DNA of 64,000 nucleotides, from positions 868,001 through 932,000 of the forward strand of contig OZ245920.1 in NCBI GenBank assembly GCA_965229685.1, in the 5' to 3' direction. The notes beneath the pieces are model-generated. The model had not been told where the DNA came from. It searched no databases and saw only the letters and a list, made by a program, of their open reading frames with translations. Positions 59,142-64,000 of the stretch are shown here, in pieces. The position numbers were made by a program, and so were the translations under genes. How positions within the stretch are numbered: the stretch's first letter is position 1; each line of letters opens with the position of its first letter. This DNA comes from Pacificispira sp033344895. GTDB lineage: Bacteria; Pseudomonadota; Alphaproteobacteria; UBA8366; Aestuariispiraceae.

Positions 59142-59309
59142 TTACAGGACGCAGTGCTTGGCGAACTCCGCGGCTTCCTTGGCCGTGATGTCCTCGGCAT
59201 TGCGTTCCTTCATCATGTCGCACCATTCCTGGCTGCCGACCTTCGGCTCGCAGCCCGCCAGCACCAGTGCGGCCAGGAAAACGGTCCCGATTACCAGCTT
59301 GTTCTTCAT
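59142..59309 (-). CDS. DUF3012 small lipoprotein
   Basis: 55 residues. The signal ends in a lipobox, VLAGC (Cys20), and the mature part of 36 residues has the DUF3012 pattern: EPKVGSQEWCDMMKERNAED and EAAEFAKHCVL, with two conserved cysteines that could form a disulfide. The function of the family is unknown. Its ATG overlaps the stop of the related gene upstream by four bases, and it is convergent with gor. Confidence 0.85.
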   Translation of the reverse strand: MKNKLVIGTVFLAALVLAGCEPKVGSQEWCDMMKERNAEDITAKEAAEFAKHCVL

Positions 59310-59548
59310 CCGCTCGATCCTTCTTCCTTGTTCGCGTCCGGGGGCTGAAGATCCCAGCGCATGCAGTTTTGTTCGGCGAACCCCCGCGCATCCTCGGCGG
59401 TCCAGTTTGTCAGCGGCTTGTCCCGGATTGCCTGGCACCAGCGCTTGTCGCCGGGCATCGGCGGGCCGGGACGCAGGGCTTCCCATACAAGATAGGCCGA
59501 AACAGCCCCGATTCCGGCCCAAATGGCAATTTTGACGCCAGGTTTCAT
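59306..59548 (-). CDS. Membrane-anchored paralogue of DUF3012
   Basis: 80 residues. An N-terminal membrane helix (VKIAIWAGIGAVSAYLVWEA) is not followed by a lipobox. The following segment, PGDKRWCQAIRDKPLTNWTA, and then DARGFAEQNC matches the DUF3012 layout of the neighbour (WC-x2-M/I-x-D/E..., then A-x-x-FA-x-x-C). The two genes look like a tandem duplication in which one copy is lipidated and the other is held by a helix. GGAAACATG is the start context. Confidence 0.75.
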   Translation of the reverse strand: MKPGVKIAIWAGIGAVSAYLVWEALRPGPPMPGDKRWCQAIRDKPLTNWTAEDARGFAEQNCMRWDLQPPDANKEEGSSG

Positions 59549-59745
59549 GTTTCCATCCCGTTCCCGGTTTCTGCCGAAGGTTCCAATCCGGATCGGCGTG
59601 AATGTGGGAAAGTTGTAAATACCTCAATTTCCCGAATAACCGGTGGAAAACCTTGCGGTGACCGCGTAAAACAGGCCCCCGCCCCGACCATGATTCGGCA
59701 TAGGGCCGTCCGCCGGGGAAAGAGAGAACTTTGGAGTTTAGGACA

Positions 59746-61134
59746 ATGGCACACGGAACCTGGAGCCCGGAAAGCTGGCGCACAAAGCCGATCCTGCAGG
59801 TGCCGGAGTATCCCGACGCATCGAAACTGCAGTCGATCGAGGCGGAACTGGCCTCCAATCCGCCCTTGGTATTTGCCGGCGAGGCGCGGAAGCTGAAAGC
59901 GTCGCTTGCCGAGGTTGCGGAAGGCCGCGCATTTCTGCTTCAGGGCGGGGATTGTGCCGAGAGCTTCGCGGAATTCTCTGCGAACAATATTCGCGACACA
60001 TTCAAGGTTCTGCTGCAGATGGCTGTGGTGCTGACCTTCGGGGCGGCTTGCCCGGTGGTGAAGGTCGGCCGCATGGCGGGGCAGTTCGCAAAACCGCGCT
60101 CGGCGCCGACCGAGAAGCAAGGCGACAAGGAACTGCCCAGCTACCGCGGCGATATCGTCAACGGGATCGAGTTCACCGACGCCGATCGTGTGCCGGATCC
60201 GGCGCGCATGCTGCGCGCCTACCATCAGGCCGCGTCGACACTGAACCTGTTGCGCGCCTTTGCGCAGGGCGGCTTCGCCGATCTGCATCAGGTGCATCAG
60301 TGGAATTTGGATTTCGTTGCGGACAGCGCCCAGGGTGAGCGTTATCAGGCCCTGGCCGACCGCCTAGACGAAACGCTCAGCTTCATGGCCGCTTGCGGCC
60401 TGACGTCGGAGCGGGTGCCACAGATCGCGGAGACCGAGTTCTACACCAGTCATGAAGGTCTGTTGCTGTGGTACGAGCAGGCGCTGACCCGCCGCGACAG
60501 CATCACCGGAGGCTGGTACGATTGTTCGGCCCACATGATCTGGATCGGGGACCGTACGCGTCAGCCGGATGGGGCCCATATCGAATTCTGCCGCGGGGTC
60601 GAAAACCCGATTGGCATGAAATGCGGCCCGTCGACCGATCCGGACGAACTGATCCGTCTGATCGACATTCTGAACCCGAAGAACGAAGCGGGTCGCCTGA
60701 CACTGATCGCACGTATGGGGAGCGACAAGGTGCAGGATCACCTGCCGGCCCTGCTGCGGCGCGTGAAGCAGGAAGGCCGCAAGGTCGTCTGGTCCTGCGA
60801 TCCGATGCATGGCAACGTCATCAAGTCGGAAAGCGGCTACAAGACGCGGCCGTTCGACCGGATTCTGGCCGAGGTTCGTCAGTTCTTCGATGCGCATGAG
60901 GCCGAAGGTACGCATGCCGGCGGCGTGCATTTCGAAATGACCGGTCAGGATGTCACCGAATGCCTGGGCGGTGCGCAGGCAATTTCGGATTCCGACCTGT
61001 CGGCGCGTTACCACACGCATTGTGACCCGCGCCTGAACGGTGCTCAGGCGCTGGAACTGGCCTTCCTGATCGCCGAGGAACTGAAGGCCGGTCGTGCCGC
61101 GGGACGCCTGCGCCCGTCGGAGGCTGCCGAGTAA
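59746..61134 (+). CDS. Class II 3-deoxy-7-phosphoheptulonate synthase (DAHP synthase)
   Basis: 462 residues of the plant-like class II family. The start at 59746 (MAHGTWSPESWR) has GGA upstream, and an in-frame TTG at 59731 is less likely. Motifs are QGGDCAESFAEFSANNIRDT, KVGRMAGQFAKPRS, PSYRGDIVNGIEF, GMKCGPSTDPDELI and WSCDPMHGNVIKS. It joins phosphoenolpyruvate and erythrose-4-phosphate, the first shikimate step. It lacks the long N-terminal extension of mycobacterial forms. Confidence 0.96.
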   Translation: MAHGTWSPESWRTKPILQVPEYPDASKLQSIEAELASNPPLVFAGEARKLKASLAEVAEGRAFLLQGGDCAESFAEFSANNIRDTFKVLLQMAVVLTFGAACPVVKVGRMAGQFAKPRSAPTEKQGDKELPSYRGDIVNGIEFTDADRVPDPARMLRAYHQAASTLNLLRAFAQGGFADLHQVHQWNLDFVADSAQGERYQALADRLDETLSFMAACGLTSERVPQIAETEFYTSHEGLLLWYEQALTRRDSITGGWYDCSAHMIWIGDRTRQPDGAHIEFCRGVENPIGMKCGPSTDPDELIRLIDILNPKNEAGRLTLIARMGSDKVQDHLPALLRRVKQEGRKVVWSCDPMHGNVIKSESGYKTRPFDRILAEVRQFFDAHEAEGTHAGGVHFEMTGQDVTECLGGAQAISDSDLSARYHTHCDPRLNGAQALELAFLIAEELKAGRAAGRLRPSEAAE

Positions 61135-61142
61135 TCATGGGA

Positions 61143-61170
61143 CGCCGCGGGGGCGCTGGTTCCCGCGGCG
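61143..61170 (+). repeat. GC-rich hairpin after the DAHP synthase gene
   Basis: CGCCGCGGG pairs perfectly with CCCGCGGCG over nine bases around a ten-base loop, starting eight bases after the stop. The following sequence is pyrimidine-rich but has no T-run, so it may terminate weakly or only stabilise the 3' end. Confidence 0.5.
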
Positions 61171-61212
61171 GACTTCCTTCCTTTCATTCCTTGTCGTGGG
61201 GGCAGGGGCATC

Positions 61213-62379
61213 ATGCCGGATCGTAAAGAGGTAGACGCCTTCGTCCATCGCTGGACGGACGCTTATTTCAACCGCACCCGCGAGATTGTCGAGAAGTTCG
61301 GCGATTGCAGGGTGACCTATGCCATCTTCATGCGCCGCCCTGTCGTGTCCGCCCCGCGTCTGGCCATCGAATGGTTGCGCCGAACCGTCGAGGAAAGAGG
61401 CAGCACCGTCGATATCGATCTGCGATACGAGGAAGGGCGCTGGGTCGGTGCCGGGGAACCGATCATGTATGTGACGGGGTCTTTTCGGGCACTCTGCGAC
61501 CTTGAAACCCTGTTGCTGCAGAAGATCGGCCCGCCCTGTGTCGCGGCCTATAATGCGTTCACCATGTGTCAGGAGCTGCCGCAGACGGCCTTTCTGGCCA
61601 TGGATGCGCGTCACTGCGCCGGTACGGAAATGGCGGAAATCATGGCCTATGCCGCTTCCGTCGGATCGGACAGGGCGAAGCGCAAGTCCGGCGCCGTGGG
61701 GTTCAGCGGCAATGCAACGGATGCCACTGCGCACTATTTTGGCCAGAGCGCGGGTATGGGGACCATGCCGCATGCGCTGATCGGCTATGCCGGCTCCACG
61801 GTCCGTGCCGCCGAGATGTTTCACGAGGCCCATCCGGACAAGATGCTGATCGTTCTGGTCGACTATTTCGGCCATGAGGTCACCGACGCGCTGGCGGTCT
61901 GCGAGCGTTTTCCGGAACTGGCCCGCGCCGGCAGTCTTGGGGTGCGCCTGGATACACCGGGCGGGCGCTTCTGCGAGGGGCTGGACCCGGCGGAATCCTA
62001 TGCCGTCCTGGACCGAAACGCGCCACGTTCGATCCGCGGGTATCGCAACGAAAACGAGCTGCGGCACCTGATCGGCCCCGGCGTGTCTGCCGCCGCCGTC
62101 TGGCATATGCGTGAGGCGCTGGACCGGGCCGGGTTTGTGAATGTGAAGATCGTCGCATCCAGCGGCTTCGGTCCGGAGAAATGCAAGGTGATGGCCCTGG
62201 CCGATGCGCCGCTCAATGTGATCGGGACCGGCAGCTATCTGCCCGACCGCTGGTCGGAAACCTACGCGACGGCCGACATCGTCGAGTATGACGGCAAGCG
62301 CCGCGTCAAGGTCGGGCGCGAGTTTCTGCTCCGCAAGCCCGGACCTGCGAATGGTGAAAAGGGGTCCGATCAGCCGTGA
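61213..62379 (+). CDS. pncB: Nicotinate phosphoribosyltransferase
   Basis: 388 residues. The barrel and phosphoribosyl-binding features are seen in KIGPPCVAAYNAFTMCQ, VGFSGNATDATAHYFGQSAG, ALIGYAGSTVRAAEMFHEAH, VRLDTPGGRF and NVIGTGSYLPDRW. It makes nicotinate mononucleotide from nicotinate and PRPP for NAD salvage. It belongs to the shorter alphaproteobacterial branch, so the gene name is used loosely. Its stop overlaps the next gene by four bases. Confidence 0.9.
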   Translation: MPDRKEVDAFVHRWTDAYFNRTREIVEKFGDCRVTYAIFMRRPVVSAPRLAIEWLRRTVEERGSTVDIDLRYEEGRWVGAGEPIMYVTGSFRALCDLETLLLQKIGPPCVAAYNAFTMCQELPQTAFLAMDARHCAGTEMAEIMAYAASVGSDRAKRKSGAVGFSGNATDATAHYFGQSAGMGTMPHALIGYAGSTVRAAEMFHEAHPDKMLIVLVDYFGHEVTDALAVCERFPELARAGSLGVRLDTPGGRFCEGLDPAESYAVLDRNAPRSIRGYRNENELRHLIGPGVSAAAVWHMREALDRAGFVNVKIVASSGFGPEKCKVMALADAPLNVIGTGSYLPDRWSETYATADIVEYDGKRRVKVGREFLLRKPGPANGEKGSDQP

Positions 62380-62954
62380 ACGGTTTGTTCAGCAGACGTG
62401 TCCGGGAGCCCGGCGCCCTGAACGAAAAGGCGTTCCGTGATGCATTGACCGGGACCGAACTGCGGGACCTGTTTGACTATTGGTGGCGGGGTCGCGCCGA
62501 CGCGCCGTTTCCCCGACGGTCGGATATCGATCCGCTCGATCTACCGAAAGCACTGCTGCCGCATCTCTATATCCTGACGCTGGAGCCGGATGGCGGCTAT
62601 CGGTTCAGGTTGGCCGGGACGCGGATGGCGGAAATCTTCAGGAACGATGTCACCGGAAAGCGTCTCGACGCGGTTCTGGAGGGGCATGACCTCGACAATG
62701 CGCTCCGCTCCTACGGGCGGATCGTCAAAGGGGCCGTGCCCTGGTATTCGCGGGTTATCTACAAGGTCGACGGCGAAAGCGGCATTCTCTATCAGCGCCT
62801 GACCTTGCCGCTTGGCGAGGACGGCAAGGTCACGCATCTTTTGGGCGGGCTGACCGTGCACCGCGAACTTCGCATATATGAGGAGTTCTACGAGTCGCAC
62901 GGCCGGCATGCCCTGGATGTCGAGGACCGGCTGGAGGCCGTGCTGAAGCCCTAG
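62376..62954 (+). CDS. PAS_5 (DUF1491-like) PAS domain protein
   Basis: 192 residues from a GTG that overlaps the pncB stop. It matches the alphaproteobacterial PAS_5 family: LRDLFDYWWRGRADAPFPRR at the N-terminus, DLPKALLPHLYILTLEPDGG, YRFRLAGTRMAEIFRND and a closing GGLTVHREL. No output domain is attached, so it is a stand-alone sensor or scaffold of unknown role. The family call is firm at the PAS level, less so for the subfamily label. It is convergent with the MscS gene (four-base overlap). Confidence 0.82.
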   Translation: MNGLFSRRVREPGALNEKAFRDALTGTELRDLFDYWWRGRADAPFPRRSDIDPLDLPKALLPHLYILTLEPDGGYRFRLAGTRMAEIFRNDVTGKRLDAVLEGHDLDNALRSYGRIVKGAVPWYSRVIYKVDGESGILYQRLTLPLGEDGKVTHLLGGLTVHRELRIYEEFYESHGRHALDVEDRLEAVLKP

Positions 62955-64000
62955 CGCGGGGCGTCCTGGCCAGGTTCCTGCGGTGTCCGGTCCACGTCCG
63001 GTGTTGCATCCGTTGCTTCGTCCGACTTGACCTGCCCTGTGACCGCCTGCAATCGCGCCTGCGCCGGATCGCCGTTTTCGACCAGATGGACGACACGCTG
63101 CGCATAGGGGATAACAATTCCTTCTTGCGGGAACCGACGCAGGATTTCCTTGCGGACATCGCTGGCGATCCAGACGACCCAGAGTATGTCGCTGGTAAAC
63201 AGCCGGATTTCCATATCGATCCGGCTTTCGCCGACATTCATGACCAGCGCGACCGGCTCAGGATAGCGCCGGCAACGCGGATGCTCCCGCGCGATCTCCA
63301 ACAGGATATCGCAAACCTTGTCGATGTCGCTGTCCAGGGCGACGCCGATCGGAATGTCGACACGGCCGATCTTGTCCTTATGCGTCCAGTTCTTCAGGGC
63401 CTGGGACAGCAGGTCCGCATTGGGGACGATGACGCTCGCCTTCTGCCAGGTTTCGATCTCCGTCGCCCGCATGTTGATCTGCTTGACGAAGCCTTCATTG
63501 GAGCCGACGACGACCCAGTCGCCGACCTTGATTGGACGCTCGATCAAAAGGATCAGGCCGGACACGAAATTGTTCACGATGTTCTGAAGGCCGAAGCCGA
63601 TCCCGACCGACAGTGCGCCTGCGATCAGTGCGATATTGGTCAGATCGACACCCGCGACCGCGACTGCCAGAGCCGCCGCAACAACGAAACCGACGTATCC
63701 GATGCCGGCCGTGATCGAGTGACGCAGGCTCTCTTCGATCTCGGTTTCCGGCAGGATCTTTTCCGCCAGGCTGCGTTTCAGGGCCCGAATCAATGCCAGC
63801 GCGGCGATGAAGACGAAAACCGCCAGCAGGATGTCGGTCAGCGAGATCGTCACATTTCCGATCTGAAGGCCGCTGAGGGCGATCCGCATGCCGTGCAGCA
63901 TGTCGGATTCGGAAACGCCCCAATTCGGCGCGATGATGCTGAGACCCAGAATGAAGATGGCCACGTCCAGCAGGAAACGGGTGACGAATTTCAGCCGGCT
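62951..64000 (-). CDS. Mechanosensitive ion channel (MscS family), 5' end beyond window
   Basis: At least 349 residues are open to the window edge without a start, so the gene is truncated. The MscS pore helix and following segment are clear: NIALIAGALSVGIGFGLQNI, NNFVSGLILLIERPIKVGDW and QINMRATEIETWQKASVIVP. Two or more membrane helices precede the pore, implying one of the larger MscS-like proteins. The C-terminal cytoplasmic part ends in a Pro/Asp-rich tail. It should act as an osmotic safety valve in the inner membrane. Confidence 0.93.
   Translation of the reverse strand, partial: SRLKFVTRFLLDVAIFILGLSIIAPNWGVSESDMLHGMRIALSGLQIGNVTISLTDILLAVFVFIAALALIRALKRSLAEKILPETEIEESLRHSITAGIGYVGFVVAAALAVAVAGVDLTNIALIAGALSVGIGFGLQNIVNNFVSGLILLIERPIKVGDWVVVGSNEGFVKQINMRATEIETWQKASVIVPNADLLSQALKNWTHKDKIGRVDIPIGVALDSDIDKVCDILLEIAREHPRCRRYPEPVALVMNVGESRIDMEIRLFTSDILWVVWIASDVRKEILRRFPQEGIVIPYAQRVVHLVENGDPAQARLQAVTGQVKSDEATDATPDVDRTPQEPGQDAPR

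Noticed and set aside
1..64000. tRNA, rRNA, CRISPR, phage or transposon content
   Set aside because: Reading gaps and coding regions showed no cloverleaf-like segments, regular repeat arrays, transposase motifs or phage genes. Small RNAs without strong features could still be missed.

Overview
The window reads as a contiguous chromosomal segment of a free-living, probably marine or aquatic alphaproteobacterium, perhaps Rhodospirillales in the broad sense. The basis is the GC-rich sequence and the gene complement: short PutA paired with an Lrp-type regulator, a DUF2336 protein, a PAS_5 protein, the xseB-ispA-dxs order, the sfsA-map-radC order, class II DAHP synthase and TAXI-type TRAP transport. 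I saw no rRNA, tRNA, CRISPR array, insertion sequence, integrase or phage gene. The taxonomic call is inference. All positions and family calls come from reading translations, without database searches.

Layout. 1-5.2 kb: the 3' part of an AmpD-like amidase, a DsbA-fold isomerase, a SnoaL-like/VOC pair divergent from a LysR regulator, a nucleoside hydrolase and a leucine-type amino-acid dehydrogenase. 5.2-11.7 kb: an iron-acquisition locus. It has a Fur-like palindrome, a DUF4856 periplasmic protein, a strong hairpin terminator, one ORF joining a sterol-desaturase-like membrane domain to a ferric substrate-binding protein, an Fbp-type permease and, convergently, a di-heme oxidoreductase. 11.8-15.6 kb: PutA and its divergent Lrp/AsnC regulator. 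15.6-26.5 kb: envelope-sugar genes (AsnB, GT4 glycosyltransferase, SDR; later GalU, Ugd, phosphomannomutase, HAD phosphatase), interrupted by cupin, GFA, a secreted protein and an AEC transporter.

26.5-32.7 kb: MATE exporter, DUF454, and the isoprenoid/repair run dxs-ispA-xseB opposite a histone-deacetylase-like amidohydrolase. 32.8-37.3 kb: an RND efflux adaptor and pump. 37.3-42.4 kb: rhodanese, DUF2336, QueF and a TAXI TRAP transporter. 42.6-47.2 kb: a minus-strand run of M48/TPR protease, DsbA-like protein, SfsA, Map and RadC. 47.2-50.1 kb: a gamma-glutamyltransferase-like lipoprotein lacking key residues, then an aminotransferase. 50.1-55.3 kb: a large single-pass ankyrin protein and the folate genes folB, folP and folK. 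55.6-64 kb: an XRE regulator, a von Willebrand A protein, a small secreted protein, a thioredoxin-like ferredoxin, glutathione reductase, two tandem DUF3012-like small proteins, DAHP synthase, nicotinate phosphoribosyltransferase, a PAS_5 protein and a truncated MscS channel.

Most likely to be new: the desaturase/ferric-binding fusion in its iron-regulated locus, the pseudo-GGT lipoprotein, the tandem DUF3012-like pair and the two-block ankyrin membrane protein. Everything else looks like ordinary core or transport metabolism.
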